Origin: Opimibacter sp041746735
GTDB lineage: Bacteria > Bacteroidota > Bacteroidia > Chitinophagales > Saprospiraceae
Reading direction: 5' to 3'
Length of the DNA: 64,000 bases
NCBI GenBank assembly: GCA_041746735.1
Contig: JBGTGP010000018.1
Location: 94,840-158,839 of the forward strand
Positions 1-9,078 of this stretch are shown here, in pieces. How positions within the stretch are numbered: the stretch's first letter is position 1; every line of letters begins with the position of its first letter. Both the position numbers and the translations under genes were made by a program. Under the pieces are notes generated by a model that was given only the letters and a program-made list of their open reading frames with translations, searched no databases and was not told where the DNA came from.

Positions 1-1017
1 TTACCCGGATCAGGCACTCAGATACGGCTCAACATCACCAGAGCCCCATCAGCGGTCTATAAAAATGAAGAATCACATCTACATGATATCGGAGACGGTG
101 TATTGTGTTTTGAGTTTCGCAGTAAAGCCAATGCACTCGGAGAAGGCGTGCTTCGTGGACTGAATGAATCATTGCGCATTGCCGAAGAAGATGGATGGAA
201 AGGATTGGTGATAGGCAATCAGGCTACAAATTTTACAGTCGGGGCTAACCTAATGCTCATCGGCATGATGGCGTTTCAGGAGGAATGGGATGACCTGGAG
301 ATGGCCGTGCGCTATTTTCAGGACACATCGATGCGATGCCGGTATAGTGGCCTCCCGGTCGTCGCGGCGACTCAGGGCTATGTATTCGGAGGAGGCTGTG
401 AACTATCCATGCATTGCGACAGTGTAATGGCCGCTGCAGAATCCTATGTCGGATTGGTAGAGGCCGGTGTCGGCCTTATCCCTGGTGGAGGAGGTACAAA
501 AGAATTTGCTGTCAGGTTGTCCGACTCCTTCAGGCCAGGAGATGTACAGATCCCTTCACTTATCGATCGGTGTAAAACAATCGCCACGGCTTCTGTAGCG
601 ACTTCGGCATACGAAGCGTATGATCTTGGGTATTTCTCGAAAGGACGGGATTATATCGTGATGAATACCAGACTTGCTATTGCTGAAGCAAAGCAAAAAG
701 TACTCGAATTGAGCCGAAATTATGTGCCCCCTATTCCCAGACAGGACATCACCGTCCTTGGACAACAGGGGCTCGCGTCTCTTTATGCATTTGCCAATGA
801 GTTCCGTCTCGGTGGGTATGGCTCTGAACATGATATCCTGATCGTGCACAAATTGGCCTGGGTGCTTTGCGGTGGAGATTTGACAGGGACCCAGCAAGTG
901 TCTGAACAATTTCTCCTCGATCTGGAACGTGAAGCTTTCCTTTCCCTTTGCGGAGAGCCCAAAACACTGGAACGTATACAATATATGTTGGAACACAGTA
1001 AACCGCTCCGCAATTAA
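1..1017 (+). CDS. 3-hydroxyacyl-CoA dehydrogenase/enoyl-CoA hydratase, C-terminal part
   Basis: The reading frame is open from the first base, so the gene begins outside the window and about 338 residues are visible. This part has the crotonase (enoyl-CoA hydratase) fold: the oxyanion-hole segment around GGGCELSMHCD and the following VEAGVGLIPGGGG with a second acidic residue are the standard active-site stretches. In Bacteroidota a hydratase domain at the C-terminus, preceded by a 3-hydroxyacyl-CoA dehydrogenase half, is the FadN-type enzyme of about 800 residues; the dehydrogenase half is not visible and is inferred. It would hydrate enoyl-CoA and oxidise the product during fatty-acid beta-oxidation in the cytoplasm. 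The thiolase gene follows 55 bp downstream on the same strand, consistent with one operon. A TTG at 103 is not the real start, because coding similarity to the family extends upstream of it. Confidence 0.85.
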   Translation, partial: LPGSGTQIRLNITRAPSAVYKNEESHLHDIGDGVLCFEFRSKANALGEGVLRGLNESLRIAEEDGWKGLVIGNQATNFTVGANLMLIGMMAFQEEWDDLEMAVRYFQDTSMRCRYSGLPVVAATQGYVFGGGCELSMHCDSVMAAAESYVGLVEAGVGLIPGGGGTKEFAVRLSDSFRPGDVQIPSLIDRCKTIATASVATSAYEAYDLGYFSKGRDYIVMNTRLAIAEAKQKVLELSRNYVPPIPRQDITVLGQQGLASLYAFANEFRLGGYGSEHDILIVHKLAWVLCGGDLTGTQQVSEQFLLDLEREAFLSLCGEPKTLERIQYMLEHSKPLRN

Positions 1018-1072
1018 TATCCATCAGATGCCCATTCCGTTTTACTATTAAACTCAAAAAAATGAAATTGCT

Positions 1073-2239
1073 ATGGCCTATATCGTGAAAGCATTCCGTT
1101 CAGCAATTGGAAAAGCAGGCAAAGGCGGATTTAGTCAATACCGATCTGATGATCTGGCCGTGGACATCATACGTCACCTTATGGATCAGGTACCGCAACT
1201 GGATCCCAAACGAATTGATGATGTCATTGTAGGCTGCGCGAATCCGGAGGGCGAGCAGGGCCTCCAGATAGGGAGACAGATTTCTATGCGCGTATTGGGA
1301 CATGACGTGCCTGGCATGACTGTCAATCGGTATTGTGCTTCGGGCCTGGAAACCATCTCTATCGCTACTGCTAAAATCAAAGCGGGAATGGGCCGCTGCT
1401 ATATTGCCGGCGGGACAGAATCGATGAGCCTGATCCCGATGACCGGATATAAGTTTGCGCCCAGCTACCAGGTGGCTTCCTCTACACCCAACTACCTGGC
1501 AAGTATGGGTGCTACGGCTGAAGCCGTAGCTGAAAAATATGGCATCACCCGGGAAGATGCTGATGCCTTTGCCCTGCGGTCACATACACTGGCAGGTAAA
1601 GCACTGGATGCGGGATTTTTCACAGAAGAAATTGTACCGGTGCAGGTAGAGCGGGTGACTTTCCAGGGAGATAATGTCGTCAGAACCACTCACACCGTCG
1701 ATACCGACGAGGGAGTCCGGCGTGACACTTCACCAGAAGCATTGGCCAGGCTCAGACCTGTATTTAAACAGGGCGGTGTAGTTACTGCGGGAAATGCATC
1801 ACAGACATCAGATGGCGCCTCTTTTGTTTTGGTTATGGATGAAGCCTTGATGAATGAATTGCAGTTAAAACCTATAGCGCGACTGGTCGCCTGCAGTGTT
1901 GCAGGTGTAGATCCCCTCTATATGGGGATTGGGCCTTGTGCTGCTATTCCGAAAGCGCTAAAGCAAGCTGGGATGAAATTGTCGGATATTCAACTCATCG
2001 AGTTGAATGAGGCCTTTGCCACCCAGTCTCTTGCGGTCATCCGGATAGCAGAACTTGACCCCGACCTCGTCAATGTCAATGGCGGCGCTATTGCCCTCGG
2101 TCATCCGCTTGGCTGCACCGGTGCTAAACTATCCACACAGCTCTTTCATGAACTGAGACGACGAAACCAAAAATATGGAATGGTGACAGCCTGTGTCGGA
2201 GGGGGACAAGGAATCGCCGGCATATATGAAATGCTCTAA
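1073..2239 (+). CDS. Acetyl-CoA C-acyltransferase (thiolase)
   Basis: A 388-residue thiolase, the usual family length. The nucleophilic cysteine lies in NRYCASGLE (Cys88); the second set of catalytic residues is His343 in GGAIALGHPLGCTGA and Cys374 in TACVGGGQG. It catalyses the last step of beta-oxidation, thiolytic cleavage of 3-ketoacyl-CoA into acetyl-CoA and a shortened acyl-CoA. It follows the hydratase/dehydrogenase gene by 55 bp on the same strand, which supports a degradative FadA/FadI role rather than a biosynthetic acetoacetyl-CoA thiolase, although sequence alone does not exclude the latter. The ATG at 1073 gives the normal N-terminus ending in the first thiolase motif. Confidence 0.93.
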   Translation: MAYIVKAFRSAIGKAGKGGFSQYRSDDLAVDIIRHLMDQVPQLDPKRIDDVIVGCANPEGEQGLQIGRQISMRVLGHDVPGMTVNRYCASGLETISIATAKIKAGMGRCYIAGGTESMSLIPMTGYKFAPSYQVASSTPNYLASMGATAEAVAEKYGITREDADAFALRSHTLAGKALDAGFFTEEIVPVQVERVTFQGDNVVRTTHTVDTDEGVRRDTSPEALARLRPVFKQGGVVTAGNASQTSDGASFVLVMDEALMNELQLKPIARLVACSVAGVDPLYMGIGPCAAIPKALKQAGMKLSDIQLIELNEAFATQSLAVIRIAELDPDLVNVNGGAIALGHPLGCTGAKLSTQLFHELRRRNQKYGMVTACVGGGQGIAGIYEML

Positions 2240-2253
2240 GGCGCTGCACCTTT

Positions 2254-2736
2254 TTATCTCAATATCCGTTCAAGATCAGCCGGTGAATAGCGTACCGACT
2301 TAAGGACTTTTCTGTCAGACGTTCTGTACACCAAAAATCCATTATGGCTTTCATGAATAAAACCTTGTGTGCCATCCTTATCCCGATAGAACGCGATCGT
2401 TTCTTCAGCCGTGATCACATCCTCACATACTTTGCTCATATTGGATCTCTGCACTTCTTCGAAGAGCGCCTTAAACTTATCGCCCAACCCGAACTCAAGA
2501 ACTGCTCCGGATAGCACATACTGCAGATCACTCAGGGCATCCGCTACGGCTGTAATATCTTTCACCCGGATCGCTTCTTTCAATTCATCCAGCTCCTCCT
2601 GCAGTAGATTGATCCGCAATGCACAACGGTCTTCGGGCGGAATTGCCGGAGACTCCAGTACCGGCAGATGAAAGGTGCGGTGAAACTCCGCAACATCATT
2701 GAGGGGCGAGGGTTCCGGAAATTTCCTGTGTTTCAT
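2254..2736 (-). CDS. MazG-like nucleotide pyrophosphohydrolase
   Basis: About 160 residues if started at the internal ATG (MKHRKF); an upstream ATG at 2766 would add ten residues of poor quality. The core has the all-alpha NTP pyrophosphohydrolase signature: EELDELKEA followed about 15 residues later by DALSDLQYV, giving the acidic EExxE...D metal-binding pattern. Members split NTPs or related nucleotides to the monophosphate plus pyrophosphate, often as house-cleaning enzymes or in histidine synthesis (phosphoribosyl-ATP diphosphatase); the exact substrate cannot be read here. The C-terminal 45 residues (IHESHNGFLVYRTSD) form an extra tail beyond the MazG core. It lies convergent to the thiolase gene (14 bp between stops) and is separated from the upstream TPR gene by a strong terminator. 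Confidence 0.8.
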   Translation of the reverse strand: MKHRKFPEPSPLNDVAEFHRTFHLPVLESPAIPPEDRCALRINLLQEELDELKEAIRVKDITAVADALSDLQYVLSGAVLEFGLGDKFKALFEEVQRSNMSKVCEDVITAEETIAFYRDKDGTQGFIHESHNGFLVYRTSDRKVLKSVRYSPADLERILR

Positions 2737-2790
2737 ACAGCTTATGTTTACAAGGACAAATATCAACTTTCCGCCACTGATCCTAAAATA

Positions 2791-2833
2791 AAATTGCCCC
2801 CGGCCGGCATGACCAACCCGGGGGCAATTTTTT
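2791..2833 (-). terminator. Rho-independent terminator of the TPR gene
   Basis: A perfect 13-bp inverted repeat, left arm 2791-2803 (AAATTGCCCCCGG) and right arm 2818-2830, with a 14-nt loop. On the minus strand the stem is followed by a U-rich run (from the aaaata tract at about 2784-2793), placing it just after the stop of the TPR protein gene at 2850. A T-run is also present on the plus side, so it could act in both directions. Confidence 0.85.
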
Positions 2834-2849
2834 CTCCTGTCAGATATGA

Positions 2850-4130
2850 TTATTTCTGACCTAAAGCTTCGATCTTCTGTTTGTACTTTTCCACCAGTTC
2901 CAGTTGATCCTGACGCGCATAGATTTCCCTAAGGGCGATTAAAGTATTGTAATCCGTAGCATTGAGCTCTTCGGCCTGCTGAAAGAAAGGCAATGCTTTG
3001 ATAAAAGCACCGTCCATCTCATTTTTCTTTGCATCATACTTGCGGTTACCTGCAGCTGAGATATCACTAGCCAACTCGTTGAGTTCTATGGAATAGGCAG
3101 CAGCTCTGTTGTACCACAAAGCACCGATGCTGTAGATGGCGTCAAAACTTTTGGCGTCTATAGTCATCGCCCGTTGATAGTACGACATGGCTTTTGTAAA
3201 ATTTTGCTCAGCCGCTTCGGGATCGGTAGTGACCTGGTCCTGATAGAGTTTATCATAGATTTGACCAATCGTCACATAGACTGAAATATTATTGGGTTCA
3301 AGTTCCAGCGCCTTCTCCAGTTTGGAAATCAGGGCTTCCAGTTCACCTTTCGCCAGCAGATGATTAATCTCTGCATAGAGCAGAGCTGTATCATCCGGAT
3401 ACTTGGCGCGGGCTTCCATCAGGTACTTTTCGGAAAGGGACGGGTCATCCTCCTTATGCAGCATGATCAGGGCTTCATATACGCCGGCATCCGCATCTCC
3501 TTTATCCACCAATTGTTTGAATACCATCTTGGCGTCATTCAGCATCCCAGCTTGTTGAGCACAAAGGCCACTATAATACAAGGCTCTGTCTGCTTCTGCC
3601 GGATCAAATGAGGAAGGCTCATTGTTCTTTTTGAGCAGTGCGGCGCCATCATAGGTAGCTTTAAACGCTTCATACGCTTCCGCATAATTTCCAGCCTGAT
3701 ACAGGGCGGAACCCATAAAATAGATGTTCTGCAACCCTGTAGACAGCGACTTCATAGCATCTCGGGTGTGGAAGGATTTCTGCGCGGTCTGTGCTGCCAT
3801 CTGAAGCCCTTTGAAGGCTTTGGCCGGTGCTTTCGGATCTGAAATCGTGGCCGCTGGATCTAAAACAAAGCGTTCTACGTCCTTATTCAGAACCGTAAGA
3901 AAGATATCACCATAGGTTTGCCATGCCGTCGGATCTGCCTGTACCAGCGGATCATGAATGGAGGCATTGGCCAGGTCTACAGCCTCGCGGAGTTTGTCCG
4001 CACCGGCCGCCGGATCGAGATTATAAGTCCCCAGCAATCGGGCAGCTTTCTTAATATCCTTGACCGGATCCTGCGCCTGAAGACTCAGCCCCAATCCCGC
4101 CAGAAGAAAAAGAACAAGTATGTGTTTCAT
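2850..4130 (-). CDS. Exported tetratricopeptide (TPR) repeat protein
   Basis: About 426 residues when started at the ATG at 4130, which places a clean signal peptide (MKHILVLFLLAGLGLSLQAQ) at the N-terminus; a longer reading frame upstream (to 4259) reads through what looks like leader DNA. The mature part is made of helical TPR units, for example around AEADRALYYSGLCAQQAG, ALELEPNNISVYVTIGQIY and AMTIDAKSFDAIYSIGALW. Such proteins are periplasmic scaffolds in Bacteroidota, but no partner can be read from the sequence. It is transcribed in the same direction as gyrA, 147 bp upstream, with its own terminator downstream. No enzymatic motif is visible. Confidence 0.85.
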   Translation of the reverse strand: MKHILVLFLLAGLGLSLQAQDPVKDIKKAARLLGTYNLDPAAGADKLREAVDLANASIHDPLVQADPTAWQTYGDIFLTVLNKDVERFVLDPAATISDPKAPAKAFKGLQMAAQTAQKSFHTRDAMKSLSTGLQNIYFMGSALYQAGNYAEAYEAFKATYDGAALLKKNNEPSSFDPAEADRALYYSGLCAQQAGMLNDAKMVFKQLVDKGDADAGVYEALIMLHKEDDPSLSEKYLMEARAKYPDDTALLYAEINHLLAKGELEALISKLEKALELEPNNISVYVTIGQIYDKLYQDQVTTDPEAAEQNFTKAMSYYQRAMTIDAKSFDAIYSIGALWYNRAAAYSIELNELASDISAAGNRKYDAKKNEMDGAFIKALPFFQQAEELNATDYNTLIALREIYARQDQLELVEKYKQKIEALGQK

Positions 4131-4276
4131 GTTCAAATTGATTTGTACAAGTGAATCGGTTATAATATGACAACCTGAAGTACGACGTATTAGATCAGGT
4201 ATAAACGTTTTCGATGTGTTAAGAGCTATATAATAAATTCCAAATACAGCATGGTACATCCTCGGGATGTGATTGC

Positions 4277-6766
4277 CTATTCTTCCTCACTAGGGTCTGA
4301 TTCGGGCACCGCAGCATCCTCAACATTTCTGACAATCCCCACATCGGCTATCCGGTCATCGTCGATCAGGTTGATCAGCCGGACGCCTTGCGTCTTACGG
4401 CCCATGATCCGAATCTCGGACACGGGTGTGCGGATGGCCATACCCGACTCATTGATGATCATCAGGTCATTGGTCTCTTCTACCGCCTTGATCGCGATCA
4501 GATCTCCTGTCTTGTCGGTGATCTTCAACGTCCCTACTCCTTTGGCACCACGTTTGGTTTTTCTGTATTCTTCCAATAAAGAGCGTTTACCATACCCATT
4601 TTCGGAAATCACAAGGATCGTTGCATTCGGGTCATTTTCTCTGACGGTGAGCATTCCCACCACTTCATCCTCCGCACCCTGCAACGTCATACCCCGTACA
4701 CCAGCAGCTGTACGACCCATATTGCGGACATCATTTTCATGAAACCGAACCGCATATCCCCTTTTGTTGGCCATGATCACCTCACTATTACCATCGGTCA
4801 GACGTGCATCGATGAGCATATCCCCTTCATTGATCGACAATGCCCGGATCTTGCTGATTCTCGATTTGGCATATTCCTCTACCAGGGTTTTCTTGACTGT
4901 GCCTTTGCGGGTGCAGAATAAGATAGAGTGATTTTGTGTAAACGTTTTGTCATCAATATCCTTGATGATGATGTACGCTTTGATCTTGTCTTCTTTTGGC
5001 AGTTCGATCAGGTTCTGGATCACACGACCCTGCGAAGTCTTGGTGGCTTCCGGTATCTCATACACCCTGATTTTATAAAATATACCCTGCTCACTTAACA
5101 AAAAGAGATGATTGTGGGCACTGGCGATAAACATGTGTTCGATAAAGTCCTCATCGCGGGTCTTACTGCCTTTTGAGCCTCGTCCTCCCCTGCCCTGCGT
5201 TCGGAATTCTGAAATATTAGTCCGCTTGACATATCCCAGATGAGAAATGGTCACGACCATATCCTCGTCCGGTATCATATCCTCAATACTGATCTCACCA
5301 TCTGCGTAAGTGATAGAGGTTCTGCGGGCATCGCCGTATTTCTCCCGGATCTCCGTCAACTCGGTTTTAATAATTCCCCGCCGACGATCTTCGCTCGTGA
5401 GTATATCCTTCAGGTCCTCGATCGTCAGCATCAATTGATCGTACTCCTCCTTAATCTTGATTCGCTCGAGTCCTACGAGACGTGACAACCTCATCTCCAA
5501 TATAGCCTTCGCCTGTAAATCCGAAAGACCAAACCGGCCTACAAGTCCGGCATGTGCTTCATCCACAGTCTTGGAATCACGAATAAGTTTTATGACTTCA
5601 TCCAGATTGTCCAACGCAATCAGCAATCCTTCCAGAATATGCGCACGGTCTTCTGCCTTTTTAAGCTCAAATTTGGTGCGCCGTACAATAACCTCCAAAC
5701 GGAAGGTTATAAACTCATCGATGAGTTGGCGCAAGTTGAGCGTCCGGGGACGGCCATGCACCAGGGCTATGTTATTAATCCCATAGGAGGATTGCAACGA
5801 TGTAAACTTATAGAGCTGACTCAGCACGACATTGGCAATGGCATCGCGCTTGAGTTCGACCACGATCCGGATCCCTTCCCGGCTTGACTCATCCTGCACA
5901 TAGGAAATACCCTTGACTCTCTCGGTCGTCTTGAGCTCATCAATGGCCTTAACGAGGTTGGCTTTGTTGACCTGATAGGGAATCTCCTTGATGATGATGA
6001 CATCATTGCCATGCTGACCTTCCTGGATCTCAGCCACACCGCGCAGCACGACACGTCCGCGACCGGTTTCATACCCTTCCCGGATGCCATCTACACCATA
6101 GATGATACCTCCGGTGGGGAAATCCGGTGCCTTAATATGTTGCATTAATTCATCCAGGCTAATGTCCGGATTGTCAATAGTGGCTTTGATTCCATCAACG
6201 ACTTCGGAAAGATTGTGCGGCAGCATATTGGTCGCCATACCTACGGCGATACCACTGGAGCCATTGATGAGCAGCGTCGGAATCTTCGCAGGCAACACAG
6301 ACGGCTCTTCGAGCGAGTCGTCAAAGTTGAGCTGAAAATTAACGGTATCTTTTTCTATGTCATCCAGCAGTTCGTCCGCGATCCGCTGCAACTTTGCTTC
6401 GGTATATCGCATAGCCGCCGGACTATCACCGTCCATACTCCCAAAGTTACCCTGAGGATTGACTAATGGATAGCGCAACGACCAGTCCTGGGCCATCCGG
6501 ACCATGGAGTCATACACAGCAGTATCACCGTGAGGGTGATACTTACCCAAAACCTCTCCTACGATCCTGGCAGATTTCTTGAATGTTTTGTTGTAACCGA
6601 GTCCCAATTCATGCATTCCGTACAATACGCGCCGGTGTACCGGCTTGAGTCCGTCACGAACGTCCGGCAGGGCTCTCGAGATAATGACCGACATCGAATA
6701 ATCGATATAGGCGGTCTTCAACTCGTCTTCGATATTTATGGGTATAACTCTAAGATTATCAGACAT
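4277..6766 (-). CDS. gyrA: DNA gyrase subunit A
   Basis: 829 residues, normal for the family. GyrA breaks and rejoins DNA in the gyrase A2B2 complex, introducing negative supercoils. Seen in order: the N-terminal winged-helix domain with the quinolone-resistance region GKYHPHGDTAVYD (residues 74-86), the catalytic tyrosine Tyr121 in AAMRYTE, the tower and coiled-coil dimer gate, and the C-terminal beta-pinwheel opened by the GyrA box QGRGGRG near residue 523. The tail ends in an acidic stretch (ESDPSEEE), common in GyrA. The position equivalent to E. coli Ser83 is threonine (Thr82), while Asp87 is conserved (Asp86). The GyrA box argues against the related ParC. The gene is well separated from ubiE, which is divergent. 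Confidence 0.97.
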   Translation of the reverse strand: MSDNLRVIPINIEDELKTAYIDYSMSVIISRALPDVRDGLKPVHRRVLYGMHELGLGYNKTFKKSARIVGEVLGKYHPHGDTAVYDSMVRMAQDWSLRYPLVNPQGNFGSMDGDSPAAMRYTEAKLQRIADELLDDIEKDTVNFQLNFDDSLEEPSVLPAKIPTLLINGSSGIAVGMATNMLPHNLSEVVDGIKATIDNPDISLDELMQHIKAPDFPTGGIIYGVDGIREGYETGRGRVVLRGVAEIQEGQHGNDVIIIKEIPYQVNKANLVKAIDELKTTERVKGISYVQDESSREGIRIVVELKRDAIANVVLSQLYKFTSLQSSYGINNIALVHGRPRTLNLRQLIDEFITFRLEVIVRRTKFELKKAEDRAHILEGLLIALDNLDEVIKLIRDSKTVDEAHAGLVGRFGLSDLQAKAILEMRLSRLVGLERIKIKEEYDQLMLTIEDLKDILTSEDRRRGIIKTELTEIREKYGDARRTSITYADGEISIEDMIPDEDMVVTISHLGYVKRTNISEFRTQGRGGRGSKGSKTRDEDFIEHMFIASAHNHLFLLSEQGIFYKIRVYEIPEATKTSQGRVIQNLIELPKEDKIKAYIIIKDIDDKTFTQNHSILFCTRKGTVKKTLVEEYAKSRISKIRALSINEGDMLIDARLTDGNSEVIMANKRGYAVRFHENDVRNMGRTAAGVRGMTLQGAEDEVVGMLTVRENDPNATILVISENGYGKRSLLEEYRKTKRGAKGVGTLKITDKTGDLIAIKAVEETNDLMIINESGMAIRTPVSEIRIMGRKTQGVRLINLIDDDRIADVGIVRNVEDAAVPESDPSEEE

Positions 6767-7021
6767 ATATAATTAAGAAATGTGTTCAAACTGAATGGTA
6801 CAAAGATACGTATTTATCGGTTGTATTCAGAGTCATTTCACAACTGATTAACTGGTTTTCTGGTCGAGGGATGATGTGTGAGGGTAAATTTAAATTAGAT
6901 TAATTTTAAATGCCTATCATATTGTTTCACAGCGAGATATACATATTACTTCCTGGATTTGCGTTATATCTGCCACTGCAGCTGGTCGCACGACCTGAAT
7001 AAATGGCTATTTTTGCCGGCA

Positions 7022-7756
7022 ATGCCGCAGGTAAAGCCATATAAGTCAGACGATAAGGACAAAAAACAGGAGGTCGAGATCATGTTTGACCGGATATCAG
7101 GCAAATATGATTTACTCAACAAAGTTTTATCGCTCGGCATTGACCGCAAGTGGCGCAAAAAAGCTCTTTCCCTTCTGTTACCTTACAAGCCACAAAACAT
7201 CCTCGATGTCGCTACCGGTACGGGTGACTTGGTCTTTCTCGCAGACAAGATCCTGCGACCACAAGCGATCACCGGTATTGATCTGTCCTCCGGGATGTTG
7301 GAGGTCGCCCGCAAACGCCAATCTGCTGCAGGACCATCTCATGCCACGATTACCTTTATCAAGGGAGATGCTGAATACCTTCCTTTTGACGAGAATACTT
7401 TTCAGGCGGCTACTGTTGCCTTTGGCGTGCGCAACTTCGGTGACCTGCCTCAAGGCCTCAATGAAATTCAACGTGTCCTCCAGCCCGGAGCCCCGTTGAT
7501 CGTCCTTGAGTTTACCAAACCCCGGATTTTTCCGTTCCGGCAGTTCTATAATATATATTTCCGGTACATCCTTCCGTTAATAGGATCATGGACCTCGGGC
7601 GATGGAAAAGCATATCGGTACCTGTACGAATCCGTACAGGCCTTTCCGGATTACGATGCCTTCCTCCGGGAACTTACCCATGCCGGCTTTGAACGTCCAT
7701 CCTGCAAACCACTATCCCTAGGCATATGCGCCATCTACATAGCTTACAAACGCTGA
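7022..7756 (+). CDS. ubiE: Demethylmenaquinone methyltransferase
   Basis: 244 residues from the ATG at 7022. A longer frame starting at a TTG (6959) adds 21 residues without family similarity. The class I SAM-binding motif is LDVATGTGDLVFLA, followed by GIDLSSGMLEVA and the UbiE signature region AFGVRNFGDLPQGL. In Bacteroidota, which use menaquinone, this enzyme performs the last methylation of the quinone ring. The family-typical NaP motif region FDRISGKYDLLN sits just after the start. Its 3' end overlaps porT by 31 bp, an arrangement known from other Bacteroidota, so the two are almost certainly co-transcribed. Confidence 0.95.
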   Translation: MPQVKPYKSDDKDKKQEVEIMFDRISGKYDLLNKVLSLGIDRKWRKKALSLLLPYKPQNILDVATGTGDLVFLADKILRPQAITGIDLSSGMLEVARKRQSAAGPSHATITFIKGDAEYLPFDENTFQAATVAFGVRNFGDLPQGLNEIQRVLQPGAPLIVLEFTKPRIFPFRQFYNIYFRYILPLIGSWTSGDGKAYRYLYESVQAFPDYDAFLRELTHAGFERPSCKPLSLGICAIYIAYKR

Positions 7757-8442
7757 TCCTTGTTCTGGTTCTGCTCCCCCTGGTCGCTACGGCACAACCC
7801 AGTAAAGGCAACCACAACTTCAGGGAATTTAACAGCAAGGCCTATTACTTCGGTCTGACCTTTGGTTTCAACAGCTCCAATTTTCAGGTGGCGCACTCCC
7901 GCAGTTTTATCCTTAATGACAGTTTCAATATCACCGAAGGCCTCGGTGGTCCGGGACTTAATGTATCGATGGTCAGCAATATGAAGCTGGGGGAATATTT
8001 CGATTTCCGTTTTCTTCCCGGTTTTTCATTTGTTGGACGCAAATTATATTATCTCAATGCCACCGATCAAATCGAGCAGGTTCGGGATATTGAGAGCGTG
8101 CTGGTTCAGGCGCCCTTTCAGGTCAGGTTCAAATCTGACCCGTTTCATGATATGCGCGTCTTTGTCCTTGCCGGTGCCAAGTATACCTATGATGTAGCAT
8201 CCAATGCCCGGATCAGGCGCGAACAGGCCAATCGCATCATTCGCATCTCCCCGCACGATTTTGCACTTGAAGTAGGTGCCGGATGTCAGTTTTTCTTTCC
8301 TTTTTTCATCTTTTCTCCGGAAATCAAATATTCACAGGGTATCGGCAATATCCTGATTTATAACAACAAGCTTTCTCAATCTACCGTCCTGGAAAAAGTA
8401 TTATCCCGCACCTTTACGATCAGTGTGCATTTTGAAGGTTGA
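7726..8442 (+). CDS. porT: Type IX secretion outer-membrane protein PorT
   Basis: 238 residues with a signal peptide (cleavage after VATAQ, about residue 23) and an alternating hydrophobic pattern ending in an aromatic/hydrophobic strand (FTISVHFEG), as expected for a small outer-membrane beta-barrel. PorT is needed for type IX secretion and gliding in Bacteroidota. The call rests on the barrel character, length and the position directly behind ubiE, a conserved neighbourhood of porT; the start lies inside ubiE (31-bp overlap), so translation is probably coupled. The presence of T9SS-tailed proteins elsewhere in the window fits. Another member of the broader outer-membrane-beta-barrel/PorT-like family cannot be fully excluded. 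Confidence 0.85.
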   Translation: MRHLHSLQTLILVLVLLPLVATAQPSKGNHNFREFNSKAYYFGLTFGFNSSNFQVAHSRSFILNDSFNITEGLGGPGLNVSMVSNMKLGEYFDFRFLPGFSFVGRKLYYLNATDQIEQVRDIESVLVQAPFQVRFKSDPFHDMRVFVLAGAKYTYDVASNARIRREQANRIIRISPHDFALEVGAGCQFFFPFFIFSPEIKYSQGIGNILIYNNKLSQSTVLEKVLSRTFTISVHFEG

Positions 8443-9001
8443 TATAGGATTGTAACTCGCTGAAAAACGCCAGAAACAACAAATCGATTTTATCCTGATA
8501 TAGGTCATAGGGCAGCATCGCCTCAGGAATGCGGTTAGCAAATGATGCCCGCTGGCTTAGCATGACCAGCGTCCGTCCCATACGTTCACGCCCTGCGCAT
8601 GATTCGAGCCAACGATGACCTAGCATTCGGGAGATGCGGGAATGAAGTCGCTCCGGCACATTCGTCAGATACCGCTCTACCCTGCTATATTGCCGTAGGC
8701 AAAAAGCGTTCAATGGTTCATGATGAAATTGCGACCAGTACGACGACAGTACATGATCCATCAGGACGTCTGTGACGACCGGTGTATACTTTCCCTGATA
8801 CGGTCGAAGGAGATGCATGATCTCTGCCACAGCGGCATGCTGATCTGTAAAGGCATCAATTCGTTTGTGAAGTTCGACACCTGCCAGGATTTCTGTGTCC
8901 AAGCCCGGATAATCACGGGGCTTGATCAGATCGCCCCAAAGATTGCCCATCAGGATGAGCGGGTCATTCGGTGATAGCAATGCATGAGCGAGGTAATTCA
9001 T
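8420..9001 (-). CDS. Acyl-carrier-protein phosphodiesterase family protein (AcpH-like)
   Basis: 193 residues. The N-terminus MNYLAHALLS, then GNLWGDLIKP, the motif GVELHKRIDAFTDQH and DVLMDHVLSSYW match the AcpH/DUF479 family, whose characterised member removes the 4'-phosphopantetheine arm from acyl carrier protein. The histidine and aspartate residues in HKRIDAFTDQH and DHVL are the conserved polar positions expected to bind the metal. The function in this phylum is inferred from family membership only. Its 3' end overlaps the 3' end of porT by 23 bp in convergent orientation, and its start faces ychF. Confidence 0.8.
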   Translation of the reverse strand: MNYLAHALLSPNDPLILMGNLWGDLIKPRDYPGLDTEILAGVELHKRIDAFTDQHAAVAEIMHLLRPYQGKYTPVVTDVLMDHVLSSYWSQFHHEPLNAFCLRQYSRVERYLTNVPERLHSRISRMLGHRWLESCAGRERMGRTLVMLSQRASFANRIPEAMLPYDLYQDKIDLLFLAFFSELQSYINLQNAH

Positions 9002-9031
9002 AGGCAGATCAATACGCGAGTCGGAGAATAC

Positions 9032-9039
9032 TATCTTTG
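9032..9039 (+). promoter_or_regulatory. Putative Bacteroidota -7 box upstream of ychF
   Basis: TATCTTTG fits the Bacteroidota sigma-A -7 element TAnnTTTG and lies 40 bp before the ATG of ychF. No clear TTG -33 element is visible at the usual distance, so this is a pattern match only. Confidence 0.35.
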
Positions 9040-9078
9040 CGCCCTCAAAATCATCCGTTACTCACGAATACACTTTGT

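Noticed and set aside
4238..4276. Extension of the TPR gene to the ATG at 4259
   Set aside because: The added 43 residues would put the signal peptide in the middle of the protein; the ATG at 4130 gives a proper signal peptide.
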